64,000 nt of DNA from NCBI GenBank assembly GCA_963989385.1, contig OZ022505.1:60267737-60331736 (forward strand), given 5' to 3'. The stretch is from Ctena decussata. Lineage: Eukaryota > Mollusca > Bivalvia > Lucinida > Lucinidae. The notes below the pieces were generated by a model. It was not told the origin of the DNA, made no database searches, and worked only from the letters and a program-made list of their open reading frames with translations. The position numbers were made by a program, and so were the translations under genes. Each line of letters opens with the position of its first letter. Position 1 is the first letter of the stretch. This document shows, one piece after another, positions 1 through 13,427 of the stretch.

Positions 1-2470
1 AAACAATTTCCATCGTTTTTATTTACTCTCTCTATTGGGACACCTTTAAATTACCAGATTATTCTAAATTTAAACAAATGCTAAAAGTAGCTGACAGTGT
101 GTCAAAAATACTGATAGGATATGACGCATTGCACATCTTGATCTGTTTCTAAAGTGATTTCTCAGATACATCTATCCCAAAATTTCGGATCACTGCGGTT
201 ATTTTTATTTATTTTTTGTTAATCTTGCAGCTCTTGGATTACATCGTTGATAATCAAGGGTCGGTTATATTTGCACGTGCATTTTATGCTCATCTCTTTA
301 AACGATATGAGCCTTGTCCGGGCAAAATATGTTTGACACTATACACAAACAGTGGGTACCAAGATAAGTCTATGCAACTGCGTAGTCTGTCAGAGTTAGT
401 GCAGTTCACCGTTTGATTTCCAGAAGGCATACTTATTGCGCCTAACCTGTTCTGATTGTGCTAGTGCACAGACTAGTCTGGACATAGGCGTTTTGCATAC
501 ACCACAAGGCTGACTTTATCACGACACGACTCAAATGGCCTGCGCAAGGAAAACATGTGCTTCAACCCATAATATTTTCAGCGAAATATGTATGTATACG
601 CAACCAGGAGGTACCAAGATATGTCTACGCTCATGTGTAGTCTACCGTGCTCTGATTGCGCATGCGTCTAGTCAAGACACGCGCGTTTTGCTTATGAAAT
701 AAGACTGGTTTTATCATGACACGAGGTATGCGCAAGGGAAAATGTATTTCACCCCATCTTGGGGAAAGCGAATGCAGTCCCATTAGTGTCTTTTCTTTTC
801 GCGCTCTTTACGACGCCACGGTGTATGATGCTCAAGATTGCTTATACATGTTGTGAACGCATACATGTTACCACAGACTGGACTGATTCTTCTCGTCGCA
901 TGTGGCAATTTTCCGAGGGTGCGGCTCTTGGGTTACATCATTGGCAATCAGGATAATCAAGTGTCGATCTTATTTTCACGTGCATTTTATGCTCATCTCT
1001 TGTTTTGAATGTTATTAGCCCTGTCCGGGTAAAATATGTTTGACGCTATACACAAACAGTGGGCACCAGGATAAGTCCATGTAACTGCGTTGTCTGTCAG
1101 AGTAAGTGCAGTGCATCGTTTACGAGAGAGCCTGCACTGCCGCGAGAGTTTGAGATCAGTAAAACTTATAATATCCTGCTGTTCTTACTACCGGGGCACA
1201 CATTGCGGGCCTAGCAGAGCAGTCATATCAGGATCTGCGCTGTTTGCGGTTCAGCCTCACCAAGCTTGCGGAAATTAAATGCTGAATCATCATTGAATCA
1301 ACATTGAATCAACGTTGATTCAATGTGATTCAATGGTGTGTGCCCAGTGTATAAACTATAGAAAAACATCTTTAATGAGCCTCCTTATTACTGAGTACAA
1401 ATTTGCACCTCATATAATCAGCTATGTCTCAAGTTACATGTAAACCGTCAATATCAACGTCAGTTCAACGTCATAGTAACGTTTAATCAACGTCAATGCC
1501 ATGCCGTTGTTTCAGCGTTCTGTGTCAGCTGAACCTGAGGCACAAATCTGTAATCATTGAATGTGGTTAGAATATTTAGAGTTGTGTCGCGCGAAAAAAC
1601 ACTTCAGGTGAGCATAAGCGAAGTGTGCATATCAGCTTTCACATATGCGCAGTCTGCTCAGTAAGTGCAGGGAGAGTCAGGTTATCAAAACACGCAACAT
1701 CATATCAATTTCAGTGCGTACTATATTTTTTCCGAATAGAATGCGCATTTACGCAGACTAGTCTAAGCAGTGCCGGATCTCTCCTTAAAGGTTCGGAACG
1801 AAAGTTTTTCATACCTATAAAACAGCTCATAATTTTAAAAGATTTGTTTTATGTACTCACAGATAATTAGTAAGGTCATACATTCGGATAGAAGCTACAT
1901 GATATTACAACGTATCTATAATTAGAAACTGAAAGTAAAAAACGTTTTGAAGGATTAAGTGCGTATTTTAAAACATCATTTTATGAAGAAAACAAAATCG
2001 CTTCTAAGCCTGAAAAAGCCGAAAGATTCACTTAGTTTGTTACTCCCCTTTCAATTTTATTTAGAACCAAAAAGGAAGGGACCCAGATTTGGAGAAACGA
2101 AAATTCCATAGCTTTCTATTCGTTAATACCCCTCACCTGCCTTGAAAGGCCATTTCACCCCCGCCCCCCCCCCCCCCCCCTCCTCCCCACACACACTACC
2201 ACACACACACACACATCAATTACGCACTTATTTCTTGGCGTGCTACAGGGTGAAACTTTTATTGTGCCACTGTTTAAATCTTATTAAACAGTATTCCATA
2301 AGGAAGAATTCTCGTTATAGTGACGGGATTTTCCGATAATCTCCAAGAGGGCCGGAGATAAGCGGTTACCTGCATGCGGTTCTCAGTTTAATAGGGAAAT
2401 GTATAGAAGCTCATAAATAAGTTAAATTTTCTTATTTTTTACATCATTACGACGTCATGTGCCTGCTGGG
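1..2470. repeat. Unit 1: incomplete copy with internal deletion
   Basis: The window opens inside this unit. The left inverted-repeat arm is present at about 1144-1777. Near 2437 the sequence jumps from the loop region ('cttattt') to the end of the second MITE ('acatcattacgacg'). Compared with unit 2 this removes about 4922-7437: the right arm, the 5S gene, the 245 bp element, the first MITE and most of the second. The joint sits in a short T-run shared by both sides. This unit therefore has no 5S gene. Confidence 0.93.
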
Positions 2471-5400
2471 TGTCTTGCAATGCTGTTCAAACAATTTCCA
2501 TCGTTTTTATTTACTCTCTCTATTGGGACACCTTTAAATTACCAGATTATTCTAAATTTAAACAAATGCTAAAAGTAGCTGACAGTGTGTCAAAAATACT
2601 GATAGGATATGACGCATTGCACATCTTGATCTGTTTCTAAAGTGATTTCTCAGATACATCTATCCCAAAATTTCGGATCACTGCGGTTATTTTTATTTAT
2701 TTTTTGTTAATCTTGCAGCTCTTGGATTACATCATTGATAATCAAGGGTCGGTTATATTTGCACGTGCATTTTATGCTCATCTCTCTAAACGATATGAGC
2801 CTTGTCCGGGCAAAATATGTTTGACACTATACGCAAACAGTGGGTACCAAGATAAGTCTATGCAACTGCGTAGTCTGTCAGAGTTAGTGCAGTTCACCGT
2901 TTGATTTCCAGAAGGCATACTTATTGCGCCTAACCTGTTCTGATTGTGCTAGTGCACAGACTAGTCTGGACATAGGCGTTTTGCATACACCTCAAGGCTG
3001 ACTTTATCACGACACGACTCAAATGGCCTGCGCAAGGAAAAAATGTGCTTCAACCCATAATATTTTCAGCGAAATATGTATGTATACGCCACCAGGAGGT
3101 ACCAAGATATGTCTACGCTCATGTGTAGTCTACCGTGCTCTGATTGCGCATGCGTCTAGTCAAGACACGCGCGTTTTGCTTATGAAATAAGACTGGTTTT
3201 ATCATGACACGAGATATGCGCAAGGGAAAATGTATTTCACCCCATCTTGGGGAAAGCGAATGCAGTCCCATTAGTGTCTTTTCTTTAAGCGCTCTTTACG
3301 ACGCCACAGTGTATGATGCTCAAGATTGCTTATACATGTTGTGAACGCATACATGTTACCACAGACTGGACTGATTCTTCTCGTCGCATGTGGCAATTTT
3401 CCGAGGGTGCGGCTCTTGGGTTACATCATTGGCAATCAGGATAATCAAGTGTCGATCTTATTTTCACGTGCATTTTATGCTCATCTCTTGTTTTGAATGT
3501 TATTAGCCCTGTCCGGGTAAAATATGTTTGACGCTATACACAAACAGTGGGCACCAGGATAAGTCCATGTAACTGCGTTGTCTGTCAGAGTAAGTGCAGT
3601 GCATCGTTTACGAGAGAGCCTGCACTGCCGCGAGAGTTTGAGATCAGTAAAACTTATAATCTCCTGCTGTTCTTACTACCGGGGCACACATTGCGGGCCT
3701 AGCAGAGCAGTCATATCAGGAACTGCGCTGTTTGCGGTTCAGCCTCACCAAGCCTGCGGAAATTAAATGCTGAATCATCATTGAATCAACGCTGAATCAA
3801 CATTGAATCAACGTTGATTCTATGTGATTCAATGGTGTGTGCCCAGTGTATAAACTATAGAAAAACATCTTTAATGAGCCTCCTTATTACTGAGTACAAA
3901 TTTGCACCTCATATAATCAGCTATGTCTCAAGTTACATGTAAACCGTCAATATCAACGTCAGTTCAACGTCATAGTAACGTTTAATCAACGTCAATGCCA
4001 CGCCGTTGTTTCAGCGTTCTGTGTCAGCTGAACCTGAGGCACAAATCTGTAATCATTGAATGTGGTTAGAATATTTAGAGTTGTGTCGCGCGAAAAAACA
4101 CTTCAGGTGAGCATAAGCGAACTGTGCATATCAGCTTTCACATATGCGAAGTCTGCTCAGTAAGTGCAGGCAGAGTCAGGTTATCAAAACACGCAACATC
4201 ATATCAATTTCAGTGCGTACTATATTTTTTTCAAATAGAATGCGCATTTACGCAGACTAGTCTAAGCAGTGCCGGATCTCTCCTTAACGGTTCGGAACGA
4301 AAGTTTTTCATACCTATAAAACAGCTCATAATTTTAAAAGATTTGTTTTATGTACACACAGATAATTAGTAAGGTCATACATTCGGATAGAAGCTACATG
4401 ATATTACAACGCATCTATAATTAGAAACTGAAAGTACAAACGTTTTGAAGGATTAAGATCGTATTTTAAAACATCATTTTATGAAGAAAACAAAATCGCT
4501 TCTAAGCCTGAAAAAGCCGAAAGATTCACTTAGTTTGTTACTCCCCTTTCAATTTTATTTAGAACAAGAAAGGAAGGGACCCAGATTTGGAGAAACGAAA
4601 ATTCCACAGCTTTCTACTCGTTAATACCCCTCACCTGCCTTGAAAGGCCATTTCACCCCCCCCCCCCCCCCCTCCTCCCCACACACACTACCACACCCAT
4701 CAATTACGCACTTGTTTCTTGGCGTGCTACAGGGTGAAACTTTTATTGTGCCAATGTTTAAACCTTATTAAACAGTATTCCATTGGGAAGAATTCTCGTT
4801 ATAGTGACGGGATTTTCTGATAATCTCCAAGAGGGCCGGAAAAAAGCGGTAACCTGTATGCGGTTCTCAGTTTAATAGGGAAATGTATAGAAGCTCATAA
4901 ATAAGTTAAATTTTCTTATTTAATATATTTTCCGACATTAAATTATAACGTCTAGCACGAAAGAGCATTTCAAGCTCTTTAATCTGGTATAAAAATCATA
5001 GAAATGTGTCAATGAGAAGTTTCTTCCATCAGAGCCCATAGTTTTCTTTCTATAAACCATAAGTTTCTTAACACAATTTATTCAAATTACGCGAATCTTC
5101 GTTTTTGGACCTAAATAACACATATAAATTAACATTTGCGAATCTATTATAACGTATGAGCTAGAAGCTGTTATTCCACTGATTACAATGATGTATTTTA
5201 TACATACATAGCTAATTGGGAAATGTCTTCCCTGAACGCCTAATTTTGCTTACTATTGATTCGAAGCTTGGTCGAATTTTTTCTAAGTTCTCTCTATTAA
5301 CCGTTAAAACACTGGAAAGGGAAGCAATCCCATTTATGGCCAAGGGCTAAAATTTACAGGTAGTACAGAGTTATCGATTTTACACCGTAACGAGTTTTCT

Positions 5401-7471
5401 GCCAGATGTTAGACTAGTCAGAAAAAGTGTATTACGTACTGGAATTAGTAAGATGTTGCGTGTTTGACTTTCCATGCACTTACTGAGCAGACTGTGCATA
5501 TGCTCATCTGAAGACTTTCTTCGCGTGGCGCAACACTAAATATTCCAGCCACATTCAATGATAACAGATTTATTCCTCATGCTCAGCTGACACACAACGC
5601 TGACACAACGTCGTGTCATTAACGTTGGTTAAACGTCACTGTGCCGTTGAATAAACGTTGATATTGACGGTTACTTTTTACTTCAGACAAAAGCTGATCA
5701 TATGAGGCGCGAATTAGTACTCCGAAATAAAGAGGCTTATCGAAGATGTTTTGCCATAGTTTAATCGATGATCACAAAACATCGAATCGCAGCGAATCAA
5801 CGTTGATTCGATGATGATTCAACTTTTTTTGTCTGCTGGCATGATGAGACTGAAATGTAAACAGCGCAGATCCTGATACGACTGCTCCACTAGGCCTGCA
5901 ATGTGTGTCCCAGTAGTAAGAACTGCAGGATAGGCTATTACTGATCGCAAACTCTGAAAAGTACACTTTGTAAATGTTGAAAATCGATACTTTGTTGTCT
6001 ACGGCCATAATGCATTGAAAACATCGGTTCTCGTCCGATCACGGAAATTAAGCAACGTCGGGCCCGGTTAGTACTTGGATGGGTGACCGCCTGGGAATAC
6101 CGGGTGCTGCAGACTTTTGTCTGCTTTTCTTTATTTTCTATTTTTATTTCTTTTTTCTTTGATAGTTTTCTTCCCCCAATTTCACAATCACTGTATATGT
6201 ATCTCAAAGCTGTGCGAAGGAAAATACTTTTCCCTCAACGTTATAGACCGTTTACCGTCTGCTGTGCACTGTCCACTCACCCTAAGCTTTGGAGCATGCT
6301 GAAAAGTAGTGCATGTTGTTCGCGGTTTTCTGTATACTATTTACTGTCCAGTGAAGTGTCTACTGTCTGTCTACTGCGTCCTGGATACTGTTTACTGCGG
6401 TCTGTCTGCTACAACATGGATGTGGTGCAAGCACAGGGGCATGGGTACAAGGTCGCAGCATGTGCGCCTGTTTCAACGCATCTGGACTCTAAAATGATGT
6501 ACCTTCAACCAAAGTGGAGTCGCACAAACAGATGAAACCAACATAAGCATCATAGTAACCTGCACTTTATGGGAGATGAACCCTGGTGGCCCGTAAGACT
6601 AATAAAGGATTGCAAAAATTCCTATGTAGCACATACCTATATTTGGGCAGCAAAACCCACACGCAGGCACATCTAATTTTCTGTACATTTGAGTTCTGCA
6701 ATAGTTAAAACAAATAAAAAAATAACAAGTAAATTAAAAAGGCAGTTCTGACATTTTTCTTGTCAATTTTAGTTTTGTATGATAGAAATGCAGAATTTAT
6801 CAATTTTGGCATTATGCACAAATTCTGGCATTATTTCTTTTCCCTAGAGAATTGCTTCTTTCGTCTGAAGATCGATGTTAATGAAACGTGGACCTAGAAT
6901 AAATTAGTTATGACTGTGGGCAGACTTCCAATATCATTATTTTGAACCACGACGCGAGAAAACCAACAAAGTGGTTGTGTGCCCAGCGCAGACTCAGATA
7001 AGCCCGGGCATCCACCCAGTCTGATCAGAGTCTTTGCTGTCCACATGAAGGTAGCGCGCCACGTTAGATCCTTAGCTACCGTTAAAGCGCTTAGAAAAGA
7101 CTGTGATCATACTAGGCGGATGCCCAGGCTGATCTGAGTCTGCGATGGGCGCACTTCCACTTTGCTGCTTTCTCTTGTCGCGGCTCATTTTTTTCTGATT
7201 CAGATAAACGGATACCTAATTGGAAGCTCAAGGAGACGGATCAGATCTTCACATTGATACATACTACCCAGCAGGCACACAACGTTATAATGACGTCGCA
7301 TTGACGTCGACGCAAACATTACATTTCATCGACGTCATTCTGACGTCATGTGCCCGCTGGGAAAAAACTTACTGCCCAGCAGGCACTTGACGTCGTATTG
7401 ACGTCTATGCGGCATGGTGGCGTCGCATCGACCCCATTTTGACATCATTACGACGTCATGTGCCTGCCGGG
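2471..7471. repeat. Unit 2: complete 5S macrosatellite unit
   Basis: Contents: left arm 3632-4276, right arm 5399-5955, 5S gene 5997-6116, 245 bp TIR element 6943-7187, MITE twins 7267-7361 and 7375-7471. It is the most diverged complete unit. Examples are 'atttaaac' with one A fewer near 2554, G in place of A at 5S nt 16, and an actctG arm end. It shares several of these variants with unit 1. Confidence 0.95.
5997..6116 (+). rRNA. 5S ribosomal RNA, copy 1 (variant)
   Basis: This is a full-length 120-nt 5S rRNA with the eukaryotic hallmarks: GTCTACGGCCAT at the 5' end, 'aagcaacgtcggg' (box A/IE region), 'ttagtacttggatggg' (box C region) and 'gcctgggaataccgggtgctg' at the 3' side. A TTTT stop signal for RNA polymerase III follows at 6115-6118. 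It forms the RNA of the large ribosomal subunit if expressed. Odd features: A at nt 51 where most animal 5S have G, C at nt 114 giving an A5 x C114 mismatch in helix I, and changes near nt 14-17. This copy alone has G at nt 16. The region 25-30 bp upstream ('tttgtaaatg') is only weakly TATA-like. It may be a minor variant or a homogenised pseudogene. Confidence 0.9.
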
Positions 7472-10400
7472 TGTCTTGCAATGCTGTTCAAACAATTTCC
7501 ATCGTTTTTATTTACTCTCTATTGGGACACCTTTAAATTACCAGATTATTCTAAAATTTAAACAAATGCTAAAAGTAGCTGACAGTGTGTCAAAAATACT
7601 GATAGGATATGACGCATTGCACATCTTGATCTGATTCTAAAGTGATTTCTCAGATACATCTATCCCAAAATTTCGGATCACTGCGGTTATTTTTATTTAT
7701 TTTTTGTTAATCTTGCAGCTCTTGGATTACATCATTGATAATCAAGGGTCGGTTATATTTGCACGTGCATTTTATGCTCATCTCTTTAAACGATATGAGC
7801 CTTGTCCGGGCAAAATATGTTTGACACTATACGCAAACAGTGGGTACCAAGATAAGTCTATGCAACTGCGTAGTCTGTCAGAGTTAGTGCAGTTCACCGT
7901 TTGATTTCCAGATGGCATACTTATTGCGCCTAACCTGTTCTGATTGTGCTAGTGCACAGACTAGTCTGGACATAGGCGTTTTGCATACACCACAAGGCTG
8001 ACTTTATCACGACACGACTCAAATGGCCTGCGCAAGGAAAAAATGTGCTTCAACCCATAATATTTTCAGCGAAATATGTATGTATACGCAACCAGGAGGT
8101 ACCAAGATATGTCTACGCTCATGTGTAGTCTACCGTGCTCTGATTGCGCATGCGTCTAGTCAAGACACGCGCGTTTTGCTTATGAAATAAAACTGGTTTT
8201 ATCATGACACGAGGTATGCGCAAGGGAAAATGTATTTCACCCCATCTTGGGAAAAGCGAATGCAGTCCCATTAGTGTCTTTTCTTTAAGCGCTCTTTACG
8301 ACGCCACAGTGTATGATGCTCAAGATTGCTTATACATGTTGTGAACGCATACATGTTACCACAGACTGGACTGATTCTTCTCGTCGCATGTGGCAATTTT
8401 CCGAGGGTGCGGCTCTTGGGTTACTTCATTGGCAATCAGGATAATCAAGTGTCGATCTTATTTTCACGTGCATTTTATGCTCACCTCTTGTTTTGAATGT
8501 TATTAGCCCTGTCCGGGTAAAATATGTTTGACGCTATACACAAACAGTGGGTACCAGGATAAGTCCATGTAACTGCGTTGTCTGTCAGAGTAAGTGCAGT
8601 GCATCGTTTACGAGAGAGCCTGCACTGCCGCGAGAGTTTGAGATCAGTAAAAGTTATAATATCCTGCTGTTCTTATATAATTACTACTGGGGCACACATT
8701 GCGGGCCTAGCAGAGCAGTCATATCAGGATCTGCGCTGTTTGCGGTTCAGCCTCACCAAGCCTGCGGAAATTAAATGCTGAATCATCATTGAATCAATGC
8801 TGAATCAACATTGAATCAACGTTGATTCAATGTGATTCAATGGTGTGTGCCAAGTGTATAAACTATAGAAAAACATCTTTAATGAGCCTCCTTATTACTG
8901 AGTACAAATTTGCACCTCATATAATCAGCTATGTCTCAAGTTACATGTAAACCGTCAATATCAACGTCAGTTCAACGTCATAGTAACGTTTAATCAACGT
9001 CAATGCCACGCCGTTGTTTCAGCGTTCTGTGTCAGCTGAACCTGAGGCACAAATCTGTAATCATTGAATGTGGTTAGAATATTTAGAGTTGTGTCGCGCG
9101 ATAAAACACTTCAGGTGAGCATAAGCGAACTGTGCATATCAGCTTTCACATATGCGCAGTCTGCTCAGTAAGTGCAGGCAGAGTCAGGTTATCAAAACAC
9201 GCAACATCATATCAATTTCAGTGCGTACTATATTTTTTTCCGAATAGAATGCGCATTTACGCAGACTAGTCTAAGCAGTGCCGGATCTCTCCTTAAAGGT
9301 TCGGAACAAAATTTTTCCATACCTATAAAACAGCTCATAATTTTAAAAGATTTGTTTTATGTACACACAGATAATTAGCAAGGTCATACATTCGGATAGA
9401 AGCTACATGATATTACAACGCATCTATAATTAGAAACTGAAAGTACAAACGTTTTGAAGGATTAAGTGCGTATTTTAAAACATCATTTTATGAAGAAAAC
9501 AAAATCGCTTCTAAGCCTGAAAAAGCCGAAAGATTCACTTAGTTTGTTAATCCCCTTTCAATTTTATTTAGAACAAAAAGGAAGGGACCCAGATTTGGAG
9601 AAACGAAAATTCCATAGCTTTCTATTCGTTAATACCCCTCACCTGCTTTGAAAGGCCATTTCACCACCCCCCCCCCCACTCCCCCCCCCCCCCCCCCCCA
9701 CACACACTACCACACCCCTCAATTACGCACTTGTTTCTTGGCGTGCTACAGGGTGAAACTTTTATTGTGCCAATGTTTAAATCTTATTAAACAGTATTCC
9801 ATAGGGAAGAATTCTCGTTATAGTGACGGGATTTTCCGATAATCTCCAAGAGGGCCGGAAAAAAGCGGTTAGCTGTATGCGGTTCTCAGTTTAATATGGA
9901 AATGTATAGAAGCTCATAAATAAGTTAAATTTTCTTATTTAATATATTTTCCGACATTAAATTATAACGTCTAGCACGAAAGAGCATTTCAAGCTCTTTA
10001 ATCTGGTATAAAAATCATAGAAATGTGTCAATGAGAAGTTTCTTCCATCAGAGCCCATAGTTTTCTTTCTATAAACCATAAGTTTCTTAACACAATTTAT
10101 TCAAATTACGCGAATCTTCGTTTTTGGACCTAAATAACACATATAAATTAACATTTGCGAATCTATTATAACGTATGAGCTAGAAGCTGTTATTCCACTG
10201 ATTACAATGATGTATTTTATACATACATAGCTAATTGGGAAATTTCTTCCCTGAACGCCTAATTTTGCTTACTATTGATTCGAAGCTTGGTCGAAATTTT
10301 TCTAAGTTCTCTCTATTAACCATTAAAACACTGGAAAGGGAAGCAATCCCATTTATGGCCAAGGGCTAAAATTTACAGGTAGTACAGAGTTATCGATTTT

Positions 10401-12478
10401 ACACCGTAACGAGTTTTCTGCCAGATGTTAGACTAGTCAGAAAAAGTGTATTACGTACTGGAATTAGTAAGATGTTGCGTGTTTGACTTTCCATGCACTT
10501 ACTGAGCAGACTGTGCATATGCTCATCTGAAGACTTTCTTCGCGTGGCGCAACACTAAATATTCCAGCCACATTCAATGATAACAGATTTATTCCTCATG
10601 CTCAGCTGACACACAACGCTGACACGTCGTGTCAATAACGTTGGTTAAACGTCACTGTGCCGTTGAATTAACGTTGATATTGACGGTTACTTTTTACTTC
10701 AGACAAAAGCTGATCATATGAGGCGCGAATTAGTACTCCGAAATAAAGAGGCTTATCGAAGATGTTTTGCCATAGTTTAATCGATGATCACAAAACATCG
10801 AATCACATCGAATCAACGTTGATTCGATGATGATTCAACTTTTTTTGTCTGCTGGCATGATGAGACTGAAATGTAAACAGCGCAGATCCTGATACGACTG
10901 CTCCACTAGGCCTGCAATGTGTGTCCCAGTAGTAAGAACTGCAGGATAGGCTATTACTGATCGCAAACTCTCAAAAGTACACTTTGTAAATGTTGAAAAT
11001 CGGTACTTTGTTGTCTACGGCCATAATACATTGAAAACATCGGTTCTCGTCCGATCACGGAAATTAAGCAACGTCGGGCCCGGTTAGTACTTGGATGGGT
11101 GACCGCCTGGGAATACCGGGTGCTGCAGACTTTTGTCTGCTTTTCTTTATTTTCTATCTTTTTTCTTTGATAGTTTTCTTCCCCCAATTTCACGATCACT
11201 ATATATGTATCTCAAAGCTGTGCGAAGGAAAATACTTTTCCCTCAACGTTATAGACCGTTTACCGTCTGCTGTGCACTGTCCACTCACCCTTCGCTTTGG
11301 AGCATGCTGAAAAGTAGTGCATGTTGTTCGCGGTTTTCTGTATACTATTTACTGTCCAGTGAAGTGTCTACTGTCTGTCTACTGCGTCCTGGATACTGTT
11401 TACTGCGGTCTGTCTGCTACAACATGGATGTGGTGCAAGCACAGGGGCATGGGTACAAGGTCGCAGCATGTGCGCCTGTTTCAACGCATCTGGACTCTAA
11501 AATGATGTACCTTCAACCAAAGTGGAGTCGCACAAACAGATGAAACCAACATAAGCATCATAGTAACCTGCACTTTATGGGAGATGAACCCTGGTGGCCC
11601 GTAAGACTAATAAAGGATTGCAAAAATTCCTATGTAGCACATACCTATATTTGGGCAGCAAAACCCACACGCAGGCACATCTAATTTTCTGTACATTTAA
11701 GTTCTGCAATAGTTAAAACAAATAAAAAAATAACAAGTAAATTAAAAAGGCAGTTCTGACATTTTTCTTGTCAATTTTAGTTTTGTATGATAGAAATGCA
11801 GAATTTATCAATTTTGGCATTATGCACAAATTCTGGCATTATTTCTTTTCCCTAGAGAATTGCTTCTTTCGTCTGAAGATCGATGTTAATGAAACGTGGA
11901 CCTAGAATAAATTAGTTATGACTGTGGGCAGACTTCCAATATCATTATTTTGAACCACGACGCGAGAAAACCAACAAAGTGGTTGTGTGCCCAGCGCAGA
12001 CTAAGATAAGCCCGGGCATCCACCCAGTCTGATCAGAGTCTTTGCTGTCCACATGAAGGTAGCGCGCCACGTTAGATCCTTAGCTACCGTTAAAGCGCTT
12101 AGAAAAGACTGTGATCATACTAGGCGGATGCCCAGGCTGATCTGAGTCTGCGATGGGCGCACTTCCACTTTGCTGCTTTCTCTTGTCGCGGCTCATTTCT
12201 TTCTGATTCAGATAAACGGATACCTAATTGGAAGCTCAAGGAGACGGATCAGATCTTCACATTGATACATACTACCCAGCAGGCACACAACGTTATAATG
12301 ACGTCGCATTGACGTCGACGCAAACATTACATTTCATCGACGTCATTCTGACGTCATGTGCCTGCTGGGAAAAACTTACTGCCCAGCAGGCACATGACGT
12401 CGTATTGACGTCTATGCGGCATGGTGGCGTCGCATCGACCCCATTTTGACATCATTACGACGTCATGTGCCTGCCGGG
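7472..12478. repeat. Unit 3: complete 5S macrosatellite unit
   Basis: Contents: left arm 8632-9285, right arm 10418-10972, 5S gene 11013-11132, 245 bp element 11951-12195, MITE twins 12275-12478. Differences from its neighbours include a short A/T-rich insertion near 8675, a shortened T-rich tract just after the 5S gene (near 11155), and a long double C-run at about 9666-9700. Confidence 0.95.
11013..11132 (+). rRNA. 5S ribosomal RNA, copy 2 (variant)
   Basis: Full-length 120-nt copy with intact box C and a TTTT terminator, with A51 and C114 as in all copies. The T-rich tract downstream is shortened relative to other units, but the terminator hairpin is unaffected. Confidence 0.9.
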
Positions 12479-12723
12479 TGTCTTGCAATGCTGTTCAAAC
12501 AATTTCCATCGTTTTTATTTACTCTCTCTATTGGGACACCTTTAAATTACCAGATTATTCTAAAATTTAAACAAATGCTAAAAGTAGCTGACAGTGTGTC
12601 AAAAATACTGATAGGATATGACGCATTGCACATCTTGATGTGATTCTAAAGTGATTTCTCAGATACATCTATCCCAAAATTTCGGATCACTGCGGTTATT
12701 TTTATTTATTTTTTGTTAATCTT

Positions 12724-12911
12724 GCAGCTCTTGGATTACATCATTGATAATCAAGGGTCGGTTATATTTGCACGTGCATTTTATGCTCATCTCTTTAAAC
12801 GATATGAGCCTTGTCCGGGCAAAATATGTTTGACACTATACGCAAACAGTGGGTACCAAGATAAGTCTATGCAACTGCGTAGTCTGTCAGAGTTAGTGCA
12901 GTTCACCGTTT
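12724..12911 (+). repeat. Internal direct repeat, copy A1 (unit 4 example)
   Basis: The segment from 'gc.gctcttgg.ttacatcatt' to 'gcagt.ca.cgttt' recurs at 13428-13618 in the same orientation, about 704 bp further on. It includes 'cacgtgcattttatgctcatctctt', 'ttgtccggg.aaaatatgtttgac' and 'gtctgtcagagt.agtgcagt' (dots mark differences). A shorter related stretch follows 'ggtaccaagatatgtctacg' near 13107. The left third of each unit therefore seems to have grown by duplication of a smaller module. Confidence 0.8.
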
Positions 12912-13427
12912 GATTTCCAGAAGGCATACTTATTGCGCCTAACCTGTTCTGATTGTGCTAGTGCACAGACTAGTCTGGACATAGGCGTTTTGCATACACC
13001 ACAAGGCTGACTTTATCACGACACGACTCAAATGGCCTGCGCAAGGAAAAAATGTGCTTCAACCCATAATATTTTCAGCGAAATATGTATGTATACGCAA
13101 CCAGGAGGTACCAAGATATGTCTACGCTCATGTGTAGTCTACCGTGCTCTGATTGCGCATGCGTCTAGTCAAGACACGCGCGTTTTGCTTATGAAATAAG
13201 ACTGGTTTTATCATGACACGAGGTATGCGCAAGGGAAAATGTATTTCACCCCATCTTGGGAAAATCGAATGCAGTCCCTTTAGTGTCTTTTCTTTAAGCG
13301 CTCTTTACGACGCCACAGTGTATGATGCTCAAGATTGCTTATACATGTTGTGAACGCATACATGTTACCACAGACTGGACTGATTCTTCTCGTCGCATGT
13401 GGCAATTTTCCGAGGGTGCGGCTCTTG

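Noticed and set aside
5997..6116. 5S-derived SINE (SINE3 type) instead of a 5S gene
   Set aside because: The copy is complete with the mature 3' end and T-run, it recurs at fixed ~5 kb spacing, and no SINE tail or target duplication follows.
12713..12913. 66-codon frame present in all ten units
   Set aside because: Its sequence is the internal direct repeat. The A2 copy has stops in the matching frame, there is no recognisable domain, and nearby frames are equally open. No sign of coding selection.
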